This document shows positions 16,401 to 24,456 of a stretch of 43,217 nt of DNA, piece after piece. The DNA comes from Candidatus Siliceabacter maunaloa (GTDB lineage Bacteria; Actinomycetota; Thermoleophilia; Solirubrobacterales; Solirubrobacteraceae): assembly GCA_024330185.1 (NCBI GenBank), contig JANDLV010000035.1:1-43217 (forward strand), written 5' to 3'. The position numbers and the translations under genes are program-made. The notes beneath the pieces are model-generated. The model saw nothing but the letters and a program-made list of their open reading frames with translations. It did no database searches and was not told the DNA's origin. Positions within the stretch are counted from its first letter, which is position 1; every line of letters starts with the position of its first letter.

Positions 16401-16928
16401 AACCCGCGCCACCGTCTGGCGGCGTGGGTGCGGTGGCTCGCGCTCACGGCGGCGAGGCCGCAGCGGCCGTTCGAGGCAGTCACCGTGGGGCGCTCCGGGG
16501 CCCGGGACGCGGAGGTGACGATCGCGCGGATTCCGCCGCCGCCCGGCGGTCCACAGGAGCGCCGAGCGTTCGCTCTTGCCCACCTGGCTCGCCTCGTCGA
16601 CCTCTTCGACCGCGGGATGCGCGAGCCGGCGCCGCTGGCCTGCCTCACGTCGGCGGCCTACGCGCGGGCCGCGGCCGCGGGTGTCGATGCGGCCAAGGCG
16701 GCACGCGGCGAGTGGGAGTCGCGCTGGAACTTCGACAAGGAGGACAAGGAGCTCGACCACCAGCTCGTGCTCGGCGGCTTGGTGGCCTTCGCGGACCTGC
16801 TCGATCAGGCCCCCCGCGACGACGAGCGCGGCGAGGGCTGGGAGGAGGCCGAGCCCACGCGCTTCGGGCGCTACGCGCGCCGCCTCTGGGCGGGGCTGCT
16901 GGCCTGCGAGGAGCTGAGCGACACATGA
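13482..16928 (+). CDS. recC: Exodeoxyribonuclease V gamma subunit RecC
   Basis: 1148 aa, the usual RecC length. The start has VLVEALGALLAEPQPDPFAPEVVAVPTRGMERWLTQRLSGVLG, the conserved N-terminal inactive-helicase signature. Later segments include the GRARQVEILRDALLHLLQDD and PMRSVPHRVVCLLGLDDDVFPR blocks and a C-terminal inactive nuclease-like domain. RecC recognises Chi in RecBCD and holds RecB and RecD; it acts at double-strand breaks. GTG 13482 has GGGAGA about 11 bases upstream. The stop overlaps recB ATG. Confidence 0.95.
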   Translation: MLHVHRADRADVLVEALGALLAEPQPDPFAPEVVAVPTRGMERWLTQRLSGVLGTTAGRTDGVCANVAFPSPHQVVTGAIAAASGIDPQCDPWVAERMVWPLLEVVDGCLAEPWLAVLAVHLDPGRDGGTELGARRFGVVRHLAGLFDRYGLHRPELLRAWAIGSDAGSPWQSELWRRLRERIGSPSIAERLADAAVLLREDPALLDLPDRLALFGLTRLPAGQLTILRAISARRDVHLFLLHPSPALWERISETAGAPIVERSEDHTATVPANRLLASWGQDARELQLVLADAGADGAADHHHPCERARDFLLRRIQADVQADAPAPGSPLPGDEDLRTALDPGDRSLQVHACHGRARQVEILRDALLHLLQDDDSLEPRDIIVMCPDIETFAPLIHATFGAGQVVAEEDADEPGGVPAALRTPDLRVRLADRSLRQTNAVLGVVAGVLELAQRRLTASQVLDLADREPVRRRFGFDDDDLARIQDWVAQSGIRWGLDAAHRQPYKLDRLAAGTWRAGLDRVLLGVAMTEDGHRLYGDTLPLDDVESGAIDLAGRLSELVDRLGAALDALKAPKTLDAWAQAITETAQSLTATTPRDAWQQAELQRVLDAVLDEARASGSSAALTLSLPEVRALLAGRLEGRPTRANFRTGHLTVCTLMPMRSVPHRVVCLLGLDDDVFPRRSPRDGDDLMLDDPHVGERDARSEDRQLLLDALMAATDRLIVTYTGNDERTNVVRPPAVPIGELLDTVDRTARTNTARPTRARDHVVIRHPLQPFDPRNFIAGELRDDRVWSFDAVTLQGARALTAQRREPRPFLAGPLPDRPPQLVELDHLVRFLERPVRAFLRVRLGITLGDYSDEVDDTLAVELDHLEAWAVGRRLLDARLAGTDLDEALAAERARGSLPPGALAAGLIATVRPRVEAVAASAIAATGEGGEAESVDVKVALGGGRTLSGTVPGVHGDLLRTVTYSRVNPRHRLAAWVRWLALTAARPQRPFEAVTVGRSGARDAEVTIARIPPPPGGPQERRAFALAHLARLVDLFDRGMREPAPLACLTSAAYARAAAAGVDAAKAARGEWESRWNFDKEDKELDHQLVLGGLVAFADLLDQAPRDDERGEGWEEAEPTRFGRYARRLWAGLLACEELSDT

Positions 16929-19900
16929 GCCGCCCGGCGACCCGCGCCCAGCCCTTCGACGTGTGCGGCCCGCTGCCCACCGGCGTCACGGTGCTCGAGG
17001 CCAGCGCCGGGACCGGCAAGACGTACACCATCGCCGCGCTCGCTGCGCGCTACGTCGCGCAGGGCATGGCGCTGGACCGCCTGCTGCTGGTGACCTTCAC
17101 GCGCATGGCCACCGGCGAGCTGCGCGAGCGCGTGCGCGAGCGGCTGGTCTGGGCCGAGCACGGCCTGACCCGCGCGCTCGCGGGGGCTGGTGGGTCGGGA
17201 CGCGACGAGGTCGTCGACCTGCTGGCCACCGGGTCGCCGGACGCGGTCGCCCAGCGCCGCGACCACCTCGCCCGCGCGCTCTCGGACTTCGACGCCGCGA
17301 CGATCGCCACGACGCACGGGTTCTGCCAGGAGGTCCTGGGTGGCCTGGGCGTCGCGGGCGACCTGGAGCCCGACGCCACCCTCGTCGAGGACCTCGACGG
17401 TCTCGTCGAGGAGGTCGTCGACGACCTCTACGTCCGGCGCTTCCACCGGGTCCTCAACCCGGCCTTCGGTCGCGACGAGGCGCTGCGGATCGCCCGCGTC
17501 GCCGTGGCCAATCCCGCGGCGCGGCTGGAGCCTGCCAACGCCGGCTACGACACGGTCGAGGCGATGCGCGTCCGCCTCGCCAAGGCGGTGTGCGCCGAGC
17601 TCGAGGTGCGCAAGCGCCGGCTGGCGGTCATGACCTACGACGACCTGCTGACCCGCCTGGACGCCACGTTGAGGGGCCCGGGCGGCCCGGCCGCCGCACA
17701 GCGCCTCCAGGCACGCTACGGCGTGGTGCTCGTCGACGAGTTCCAGGACACCGACCCCGTCCAGTGGGACATCCTGCGCCGCGCGTTCGTCGGTGGCGCG
17801 ACCACGCTGGTGCTCATCGGCGATCCCAAGCAGGCCGTCTACGCCTTCCGCGGCGCCGATGTCCACGCGTACCTCAAGGCGGCCCGGACCGCCGGTGCGC
17901 AGGCCACGCTGGAGGTCAACCGGCGCAGCGACCAGGGGCTGATCGATGCCTACGACGCACTGCTCGGCGGCGCCAGGCTCGGCCACGAGGGAATCGTCTA
18001 CCGCCACGTGCGCGCAGCGCACGCCAACCAGGCGCCGCGGCTGACCGGCGCCCCGGTGGGCGCGCCGCTGCGTGTGCGCATCGCCCATCGCGACGAGCCG
18101 GCGATCGCACCGACCCGTGGCGGGTACGCGAGCAACGCCTCCGCACGCGACCACATCGCCCATGACCTAGCGGACGATCTCGTCGGGCTGCTCTCGTCCG
18201 GTGCGGAGGTCGAGAGCCGCGCGCAGGACGGCACGGCGTTGGGTCGCGAGCGCCTGCGGCCCGGGCACGTGGCGGTCCTGGTGCGCACGCACCGCAACGC
18301 GGCGCTGATCCGCGACGCGCTGGCAGCGGTCGACATCCCGGCCGTCATCAACGGGGCGGGCAGCGTGCTGGGCACCGACGCGGCGCGCGCCTGGCTGGCG
18401 CTGCTGGAGGCCATCGAGCGGCCGGGATCCTCGCCGCGCGCCAGGGCGGCGGCGCTGACCCCGTTCCTGGGCTGGAGCACCGAGCAGGTCGCGACCGCGA
18501 GCGACGACGCGTGGGAGGACCTCCACCGCCGCCTGCACCGGTGGGCGGGCGTGCTGCGCGAGCGCGGGGTCGCCTCGCTGAGCGAGACGATCACGCGCGC
18601 CGAGGGGCTGCCCGGCCGCGTCCTGGAGGCCGTCGACGGAGAGCGCCGGCTGACCGACCTGCGCCACGTCGCCCAGCTCCTGCACGCCGCCGCGACGACC
18701 GAGCAGATGGGCCCCGCCGCGCTGACCGCCTGGCTGCGCCGGCGGGTCGCCGCCGCTGGCGAGGAGACCGGCGACGAGGAGCGCAGCCGGCGCCTGGAGT
18801 CCGACGAGGAGGCGGTGCAGGTCCTGACCATCCACCGCAGCAAGGGCCTGGAGTTCCCCGTCGTCTACTTCCCCTACCTGTGGGAGCCCGGGTTCATCCC
18901 GCCCGGCGCGCAGCCCGTGTTCTTCCACGACCCCGACCGCGACGACGAGCGGACGGTCGACGTCGGGCTCGGCGGGCCCGACTACCCGCGCCACCAGAGC
19001 CGCCACATGGCCGAGCAGCGCGGGGAGGACCTGCGCCTGGCCTACGTGGCCCTCACGCGCGCGCGCCACCAGGCCGTGGTCTGGTGGGCGGGATCGTGGG
19101 ACAGCCGCAAGTCGCCGCTGGGGCGGCTGCTGTTTGCCCGTGGCGAGGACGGCGAGATCCCGCCCGAGGGCACCTTCACGCCCAGCGACGTCGATGCGGT
19201 CGCGCGCTGCGAGGCGCTTGCCGCCGCCGCGCCGGGCTGTGTCAGCGTCGAGCGGGCGACGCCGGGGTTGGCGCGCTCGTGGGCCGGGCCCGGGGTCGAG
19301 GCGGTGGAGCTGTCGGCGTCCTGCTTTGACCGCGGGCTGGATTGGGGTTGGCGGCGTACGTCGTTCAGCGATCTGACCGCGGGGACGCACGAGGCGCGGG
19401 TGGGGAGCGAGCCCGAGACCGCGGTGCTGGCCGACGAGCCGCAGGTCGCAGGCCCGCCCCCGGTCCCGCCCGCCGGGGCGGGGTCGCCCGCCGACGAGCC
19501 GGAGCTGCGCGCCGTGTCGTCCCTGCTGGGCGGCATGGCGGTCGGGCTGCGCGTGGGGACCTTCGTCCACGAGGTGCTCGAGGCTGTCGACTTCGCCGCG
19601 CCCGACCTCTCTGTCGAGCTGACCGAGCACGTCGCGCGGGCGCAGGCCCGCCGGAGCGTCGACGTCGGCGACGAGGACGCGGTCGTCGCGGGCCTGCGCG
19701 CGGTGCTCCAGACCCCGCTGGGGGAGGTCCTGGGCGGCGAGCGCCTGTGCGACCTCCCCCGGGCCGATCGCCTCGACGAGCTGGTCTTCGAGCTGCCGCT
19801 GGCCGGCGGCGACGACCCGACCGGCCAGCTGACGCTGGATGCCGTCGCCGGTGTCCTGCGCGAGCACCTGCCCGCCGGCGACTCGCTGACCGGCTACGCG

Positions 19901-20347
19901 CAGCGCCTGGCCGATCCGGCGCTGCGCCAGAGCGTCCGCGGCTATCTCACGGGCAGCATCGACCTGGTGGTCCGCCGCCGCGACGAAGCGGGGGAGCCGG
20001 TGTTCGCGATCGCCGACTACAAGACCAACTGGCTCGGCGCGCCCGGGGAGGCGCTGTCGGCCTGGGATCACCGCCCGGCCGCGATGGCCGGCGAGATGGT
20101 GCGCGGCCACTACGGGCTGCAGGCGCTGCTGTACACCGTCGCGCTGCATCGCTACCTGCGCTGGCGGCTGCCCGGCTATGAGCCCGAGCGCCACCTCGCC
20201 GGCGTGCTCTACCTGTTCGTGCGCGGGATGACCGGGCCCGACACGCCGAGGGTCGGCGGGCAGCCCTGCGGCGTCCTGGCCTGGCGCCCGTCGGGCGCGC
20301 TGGTGGAGGCGCTCAGCGACGTCTTCGATCACGGGGTGTCCGCGTGA
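16925..20347 (+). CDS. recB: Exodeoxyribonuclease V beta subunit RecB
   Basis: 1140 aa. The superfamily 1A helicase has Walker A ASAGTGKT (26-33), LVTFTRMA, VDEFQDTDPVQWD, GDPKQAVYAFRGAD, VLTIHRSKGLEFPVVYFPYLW and AYVALTRARH. The C-terminal nuclease domain has GSIDLV with D1013, then DYKTN with D1031 and K1033, and YGLQALLYTVALHRYL. All catalytic residues are present, so this is an active 3'-5' helicase-nuclease. Start ATG 16925 lies within the ATGA overlap. It works with RecC and RecD in double-strand break repair and degradation of foreign DNA. Confidence 0.97.
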   Translation: MSRPATRAQPFDVCGPLPTGVTVLEASAGTGKTYTIAALAARYVAQGMALDRLLLVTFTRMATGELRERVRERLVWAEHGLTRALAGAGGSGRDEVVDLLATGSPDAVAQRRDHLARALSDFDAATIATTHGFCQEVLGGLGVAGDLEPDATLVEDLDGLVEEVVDDLYVRRFHRVLNPAFGRDEALRIARVAVANPAARLEPANAGYDTVEAMRVRLAKAVCAELEVRKRRLAVMTYDDLLTRLDATLRGPGGPAAAQRLQARYGVVLVDEFQDTDPVQWDILRRAFVGGATTLVLIGDPKQAVYAFRGADVHAYLKAARTAGAQATLEVNRRSDQGLIDAYDALLGGARLGHEGIVYRHVRAAHANQAPRLTGAPVGAPLRVRIAHRDEPAIAPTRGGYASNASARDHIAHDLADDLVGLLSSGAEVESRAQDGTALGRERLRPGHVAVLVRTHRNAALIRDALAAVDIPAVINGAGSVLGTDAARAWLALLEAIERPGSSPRARAAALTPFLGWSTEQVATASDDAWEDLHRRLHRWAGVLRERGVASLSETITRAEGLPGRVLEAVDGERRLTDLRHVAQLLHAAATTEQMGPAALTAWLRRRVAAAGEETGDEERSRRLESDEEAVQVLTIHRSKGLEFPVVYFPYLWEPGFIPPGAQPVFFHDPDRDDERTVDVGLGGPDYPRHQSRHMAEQRGEDLRLAYVALTRARHQAVVWWAGSWDSRKSPLGRLLFARGEDGEIPPEGTFTPSDVDAVARCEALAAAAPGCVSVERATPGLARSWAGPGVEAVELSASCFDRGLDWGWRRTSFSDLTAGTHEARVGSEPETAVLADEPQVAGPPPVPPAGAGSPADEPELRAVSSLLGGMAVGLRVGTFVHEVLEAVDFAAPDLSVELTEHVARAQARRSVDVGDEDAVVAGLRAVLQTPLGEVLGGERLCDLPRADRLDELVFELPLAGGDDPTGQLTLDAVAGVLREHLPAGDSLTGYAQRLADPALRQSVRGYLTGSIDLVVRRRDEAGEPVFAIADYKTNWLGAPGEALSAWDHRPAAMAGEMVRGHYGLQALLYTVALHRYLRWRLPGYEPERHLAGVLYLFVRGMTGPDTPRVGGQPCGVLAWRPSGALVEALSDVFDHGVSA

Positions 20348-22338
20348 GCACCCGCTCCGACGGCGGGCGTCGACTTGTTAGTCCCCAGCACCAACAAGTC
20401 GACACTCGACCGATCGAGGCCGATCCGCAGCGCGACGTGCGTCGCGCGCGCCACGCCCCGGGGCTGCTGCGCGAGTTCAACGACGCCGGCGTGCTGGGCG
20501 TCGCCGACGTGCACGTGGCGCTGCGCCTGGCCGAGCTTGGCGGCGAGAGCGACGCCGCGGTCATCCTGGCCGCGGCGCTGGCGGCGCGCGCGCCGCGCCT
20601 GGGCCACGTGTGCGTCGACCTGACCACGATCCGCGAGACGGCCACGGTCGACAGCGAGCTGAGCCAGGACCTCTCCGCGCTGGCGTGGCCGCAGCCCGCG
20701 GCGTGGGTCTCGCGGGTCGGCGCGAGTGCGCTTGTGGGGGCGGATGGCGACGACGCGTCGGTCCGGCCGCTGCGCCTGGCCGCAGGGCTGCTGTACCTGG
20801 ACCGCTACTGGCGCGAGGAGCAGGCGGTCGCGGCCGACGTGCGGCGGCTTGCCGAGGGGGAGACCGCTGAGGTCGACCGGGCCGTGCTCGCCGCCGGGCT
20901 GGCGCGCCTGTTCGCCGGGCAGACCGACAGCCGCCAGTGCCTGGCGGCGGGCGCCGCGGTGCTGCGGCGCTTCTGCGTCGTGGCCGGCGGGCCGGGCACC
21001 GGCAAGACGACCACCGTCGCGCGCATCGTCGCGCTGCTGTATGAGCAGGCGTCCGCCGCCGGGCGACCCGAGCCGCTGGTGGCGCTGGCCGCGCCGACCG
21101 CCGTTGCCGCGGCCCGCCTCGAGGAGGCGGTGCACGACGAGGCCGTGAGCCTGCCGGTCGACCCGGCGCTGGGCGACCGGCTGGCGGGGCTGAGCGCCTC
21201 GACGCTGCACCGCCTGCTGGGCTGGCGGCCCGACAGCCACAGTCGCTTTCGTCACCATCGCGCCAACCGCCTGCCCCACGACGTCGTGGTCGTCGACGAG
21301 ACCTCGATGGTCTCGCTGTCGCTGATGGGGCGACTGCTCGAGGCCGTGCGCCCGCAGGCGCGGCTGATCGTGATCGGCGACCCGGGCCAGCTGACCTCGA
21401 TCGAGGCCGGCGCCGTGCTGGGCGACGTGGTCGGCCCCGCCGCCGACGGGCTGGTGATGAGCGCCGACATGCGCTCCCGCCTGGCACAGGCCACCGGCCG
21501 GGCGGTCGAAGCGGCCGACCCGCCGCCCGGCTGCGCGGGGGTCGGCGACGGCATCGTCGTGCTCGACCGCGTGCACCGCTACGGGGGCGCCATCGCCCGG
21601 GTCGCCGAAAGCATCCGCGCGGCCGACGCCGACGGGGTGATGGCGGCGCTGGACGCCGGCGGGGAAGGCGTGACCTGGATCGTGGCCGACATCGCCGAGC
21701 CCGGCGCCGAGGCCGCCCTGGCGCCGGTGCGCGACGAGGCGGTCCGATCGGCCCATGCCGTGATCGACGCCGCGCGCGCGGGGCACGCGCCCGAGGCGCT
21801 CGACGCCCTGGCCGGCTTTCGCGTCCTGTGCGCCCACCGCCGCGGCGACCACGGCGTGACCACCTGGATGGCCCGAATCGAGCGCTGGCTCGCCCAGGAG
21901 ATCGACGGCTTCGCCGCCGAGGGCGAGTGGTACGCGGGCCGCCCGCTGCTGGTCACCGAGAACGACTACGCCCTGCGCCTGTACAACGGCGACACCGGCG
22001 TCGTGGTCGCCGGCGCCGACGGCCGCCCGACCGCCGCCTTCGAGCGCCGCGGCGAGATCGTCGAGATCCGCCCCTCCCGCCTCTCCGCCGTCGACACCGT
22101 CTACGCCATGACCGTCCACAAGAGCCAGGGCTCCCAGTTCGACACCGCCGCCGTCCTGCTACCCCCGCCCGACTCCCGGATCCTCACGCGCGAGCTGCTC
22201 TACACCGCGGTCACCCGGGCACGGGAGCGGTTGGTGCTCGTCGGGACGCAGGACGCGGTGCGGGCCGCGGTGGAGCGCCCGATCGCGCGCGCCAGCGGGT
22301 TGATGGGGCGGTTGTGGGAGGGCGGTGAGCGCCTGTGA
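20344..22338 (+). CDS. recD: Exodeoxyribonuclease V alpha subunit RecD
   Basis: 664 aa, GTG start within a GTGA overlap with recB. The superfamily 1B helicase has Walker A GGPGTGKTTT with K221, VVVDETSMVSLSLMGRLLEAV, GDPGQLTSIEAGAVLGD and the C-terminal TVHKSQGSQFDTAAVLLP and LLYTAVTRARERLVLVG. The RecD N-terminal domain begins about residue 33 (HAPGLLREFNDAGVLG). Residues 9-20 are encoded by an 11-base inverted repeat and look non-native, so the true family start may lie after it. It provides 5'-3' helicase activity in RecBCD. Confidence 0.95.
   Translation: MSTRSDGGRRLVSPQHQQVDTRPIEADPQRDVRRARHAPGLLREFNDAGVLGVADVHVALRLAELGGESDAAVILAAALAARAPRLGHVCVDLTTIRETATVDSELSQDLSALAWPQPAAWVSRVGASALVGADGDDASVRPLRLAAGLLYLDRYWREEQAVAADVRRLAEGETAEVDRAVLAAGLARLFAGQTDSRQCLAAGAAVLRRFCVVAGGPGTGKTTTVARIVALLYEQASAAGRPEPLVALAAPTAVAAARLEEAVHDEAVSLPVDPALGDRLAGLSASTLHRLLGWRPDSHSRFRHHRANRLPHDVVVVDETSMVSLSLMGRLLEAVRPQARLIVIGDPGQLTSIEAGAVLGDVVGPAADGLVMSADMRSRLAQATGRAVEAADPPPGCAGVGDGIVVLDRVHRYGGAIARVAESIRAADADGVMAALDAGGEGVTWIVADIAEPGAEAALAPVRDEAVRSAHAVIDAARAGHAPEALDALAGFRVLCAHRRGDHGVTTWMARIERWLAQEIDGFAAEGEWYAGRPLLVTENDYALRLYNGDTGVVVAGADGRPTAAFERRGEIVEIRPSRLSAVDTVYAMTVHKSQGSQFDTAAVLLPPPDSRILTRELLYTAVTRARERLVLVGTQDAVRAAVERPIARASGLMGRLWEGGERL
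20369..20403. repeat. Perfect inverted repeat in the recD N-terminal coding region
   Basis: GTCGACTTGTT (20369-20379) and AACAAGTCGAC (20393-20403) are perfect 11-base inverted arms around the 13-base loop AGTCCCCAGCACC. It lies 25 bases into recD, where the encoded peptide (RLVSPQHQQVD) is not part of the RecD fold. The AT-rich arms contrast with the surrounding GC-rich sequence, suggesting an inserted palindromic element. Confidence 0.7.
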
Positions 22339-22376
22339 CCTTGCCCATGCACACAAGTTACGTCTGGTGTCCGTAC

Positions 22377-22391
22377 GAGACCGGCGGTCTC
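22377..22391 (+). terminator. Hairpin terminator after recD
   Basis: GAGACC-GGC-GGTCTC is a 6-bp stem with a 3-base loop, followed by T-rich TCTTTGGTTCTTT. It lies 39 bases after the recD stop and 14 bases beyond the end of the convergent gene. Confidence 0.55.
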
Positions 22392-22404
22392 GGTCTTTGG
22401 TTCT

Positions 22405-22727
22405 TTATGACGCACGCGGAAGACACCTCACGGGTCTGTCCAGGTCGCGGAGAAGCTCCTCGACCACCAGCTCCTCCACCACCTGCACTCCGTGTTGACG
22501 CATGACGTCGCCGAGATCGGAGGGAGCGAGCTTCGCGCGCGGGAGTGCGGGTAGCGCCGTGTGGGATCCGCGGTAGTCCTCCGTGGCCTCCTCACCGCTG
22601 GCATAGCGGAGCACCGGCTGCGGAGGCAGCGGTGCGGGCGCCGTGCGCGCGGCTGCGCCGCGGGGTGGGCTGCGCAGGCCGAGAACGTCGGCGCGTCGAA
22701 CACACCGGGCGGCAGGTCGAGGCTCAT
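22405..22727 (-). pseudogene. Hypothetical gene, frameshifted
   Basis: The ATG at 22727 overlaps the upstream stop (ATGA) and opens MSLDLPPGVFDAPTFSACAAHPAA. After that the same frame becomes Arg/Ser-rich. From about 22640 a different frame is protein-like (LRYASGEEATEDYRGSHTALPALPRAKLAPSDLGDVMRQHGVQVVEELVVEELLRDLDRPVRC) and ends at 22405. I read one gene broken by a shift near 22640-22670, within a GC-rich stretch. Either decay or a sequence error could be responsible. No family is recognised. Confidence 0.5.
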
Positions 22728-23501
22728 GGCGACGAGTCCTCCTCAGTCGCGCAACCCGCAGGAGCCGGAGGGCGCCGCACGAGGTCTGAGCTCGCGATCC
22801 GCCTCAGCTCGGCGACCGGCGGCGCGTGGCGCTCCAGGATCGCGGCGAACTGGTCAGCGAGTGGCCTTCCGCCGAGGGCCAGGCGGAACAGCGAGGCGAT
22901 GCCCGCCTGCTGCTGCGGCATCAGCGTCGTCGGGATCGGCTCGCGCTGGCGTAGTCGCTCTTCGCTGGGTACGCGGCCGTCGGTCAGGGCCCTGCGTACC
23001 ACGTTCTCGAGTGCCTCGAGTGCCTCGAGCGCCCCTCGCAGCTCGCCGTGCTCGCCGACCGGCGGGTCTGCCCGAGCTTCGTTGAAGGCCTTCGCCACCG
23101 CCTCGCTGGCAAGATCGAGGGCAAGGGACCGGGTCGGGGAGCGCGTGCCCGGCGACGGCGACGACCGTGCTGAGATGGCGCTCAGTCCATTGGGTCAGGC
23201 CATCGGTGGGATCGACCCCGGATGGACGCATGAGACGCAGAGCAGCAGCAGCGTGGCGCGCTGGGCAGACCACCTGCACGTCGCTGTCGACGGCGACCAG
23301 GCGGAAGCGGTCGCTCGGGGCAAAGCTGGACGACCAAGCGTCCAGCTCGAGCATCAGCGCGATCTTGTCGTCGCTCTCAACGGTGAAGGCGTCACGTCCA
23401 GGTGGGGCTTGAGGACGATGGCTTCCTCGGTGGGTGCCGGGGGAGGAGTCGCGCGCGGCGGCTCCGATCTGACGCTTTTGCGACCGTGACCAGGCGGTCA
23501 T
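22724..23501 (-). pseudogene. Hypothetical gene with one or more frameshifts
   Basis: The upstream part is protein-like in one frame (AFTVESDDKIALMLELDAW ... RPSGVDPTDGLTQWTERHLSTVVAVAGHALPDP). Near 23120-23150 the coding signal moves to another frame: SLALDLASEAVAKAFNEARADPPVGEHGELRGALEALEALENVVRRAL, through RLALGGRPLADQFAAILERHAPPVAELRRIA, to TGA 22724. A third shift near 23400 is likely, because EEAIVLKPHLDV in yet another frame precedes AFTVES. A possible start is ATG 23501, inside the operator region. The helical C-terminal half has no recognised family. Confidence 0.5.
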
Positions 23502-23530
23502 GCCATGTCGGACGTCTGACCAGTTGGTCA
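23487..23530. promoter_or_regulatory. Two TetR-type palindromic operators
   Basis: TGACCAGGCGGTCA (23487-23500) and the perfect palindrome TGACCAGTTGGTCA (23517-23530) lie 30 bp centre to centre between divergent genes. The GACCA-N2-TGGTC form is a common TetR-family operator shape. The second site ends 13 bases before GTG 23544, and the first touches the likely start of the minus-strand gene. No TetR gene is in the window. Confidence 0.6.
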
Positions 23531-23543
23531 TCCTGCTTTGGGG

Positions 23544-23744
23544 GTGGCGAAGAAGTCGGACATCAAGCAGGTGGACGATGTCGCCGCCGCTCACGGTCTC
23601 ACCGGTCCGCTGCGCGCTGCCTTCGGTTACGCCGTCGAGGATGCCAAGGCAGCAGGCGTCTATAACGTCATCGGGGGCAAGGTCAGCTGGAGCGACTTGA
23701 ACGAGATCGCCGAAGACTTCAAACTGGAACGCGGCATCGCATGA
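23544..23744 (+). CDS. Small protein (66 aa), first of a coupled pair
   Basis: GTG start giving VAKKSDIKQVDDVAAAHGLTG; a TTG 6 bases upstream is possible. The core (LRAAFGYAVEDAKAAGVYNVIGGKVSWSDLNEIAEDFKLER) resembles, from memory, short C-terminal tails of polymorphic toxins and phage-type proteins (pattern FGxxIExxK...FTxxELxxLAxxF). The stop overlaps the next ATG (ATGA). The promoter probably lies at the TetR-type palindromes. Not a toxin by proof: no catalytic motif is visible. Confidence 0.6.
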   Translation: MAKKSDIKQVDDVAAAHGLTGPLRAAFGYAVEDAKAAGVYNVIGGKVSWSDLNEIAEDFKLERGIA

Positions 23745-24244
23745 AGACCGTTGACGACCTCAAGGCACTGCCTGTCGCTGAGCTCCAGCAGCTCATCGGT
23801 GGCTTGGTCGGTCAACCTTTCGCTGGTGCGCGAACGAGCTATGGCGACGAGTTGCGCGTGAGCTTCGGCTCGGCACTTGAGCGAACGAGCGGCTGGGAGT
23901 TGGGGACGCGGGCTGCCAGATGGGTGCTGCTGGGCAACATGGGTATTCTGTGTCGCGAGACCGACGGTCCCCGGGGACTGTCTGGCTTCCAGGCGCTCGG
24001 CGGCGCGAGCGTCGCGGCAGTCGACGCGACGCGCTCAGACCGAACGCTTGCTCTCGCCTTCGACTCGGGTCATCACTTCGTCGTGATGCCCAACAAGCCG
24101 CATCGCACGAAAGATGACCTCGACCTCTGGGAGCTGTTCAGCCCACACGGCTGGTGGCTGGCCGTACGCCGCGACGGCTCGATCGAGCTGATCCCGGATG
24201 AGATGCCGCTGGTCGATCGGCAGCGACGCCATAAAGCAGCTTGA
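23741..24244 (+). CDS. Hypothetical protein, partner of the 66-aa gene
   Basis: 167 aa. MKTVDDLKALPVAELQQLIGGLVGQPFAGARTSYGDELRVSFGSAL, then WVLLGNMGILCRE, then RTLALAFDSGHHFVVMPNKPHRTKDDLDLWELFSPHGWWLAVRRDGSIELIP. The alternating strands and DxWELFSPxGW end look like small soluble proteins found as immunity or accessory partners (DUF6188-like layout, uncertain). It is coupled to the 66-aa gene by ATGA. It is intact, unlike most of its neighbours. Lower codon bias than the recBCD block suggests acquired DNA. Confidence 0.6.
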   Translation: MKTVDDLKALPVAELQQLIGGLVGQPFAGARTSYGDELRVSFGSALERTSGWELGTRAARWVLLGNMGILCRETDGPRGLSGFQALGGASVAAVDATRSDRTLALAFDSGHHFVVMPNKPHRTKDDLDLWELFSPHGWWLAVRRDGSIELIPDEMPLVDRQRRHKAA

Positions 24245-24253
24245 CGGCTCAAC

Positions 24254-24276
24254 CCGCCCTCGAGACGAGCGGGCGG
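24254..24276. terminator. Possible hairpin between convergent frames
   Basis: CCGCCC (24254-24259) pairs with GGGCGG (24271-24276) around an 11-base loop, just after the stop at 24244. No T tract is seen. Confidence 0.25.
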
Positions 24277-24282
24277 ACACGA

Positions 24283-24456
24283 TCAGACGCCGGCGGCCGT
24301 CGCCCCTCGTACGCAGCCGTCGATGAAGGCAAGCTTCTCCTGGACCACCGGGGGAAGTACGAACGGGTAGAGGTCCTCGGCCCCCATGCTGCGGTTGATC
24401 GCGTTGAGCGCGTAGGTCAACGGCAGCCAGGCCTGGAGCAGACCCTCGAGGTACGA
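24283..24456 (-). pseudogene. C-terminal remnant of a putative zinc-binding metallopeptidase
   Basis: The minus-strand frame reads SYLEGLLQAWLPLTYALNAINRSMGAEDLYPFVLPPVVQEKLAFIDGCV to TGA 24283. WLPLTYALNAINRSMGxxDLYPFVLPPxVxEKLAF is, as I recall it, the end of the Peptidase_Mx (putative zinc-binding metallopeptidase) family. About 290 upstream residues with the catalytic HExxH are missing: coding homology stops at about 24456, where an unrelated plus-strand remnant begins. It is a truncated remnant. Confidence 0.6.
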
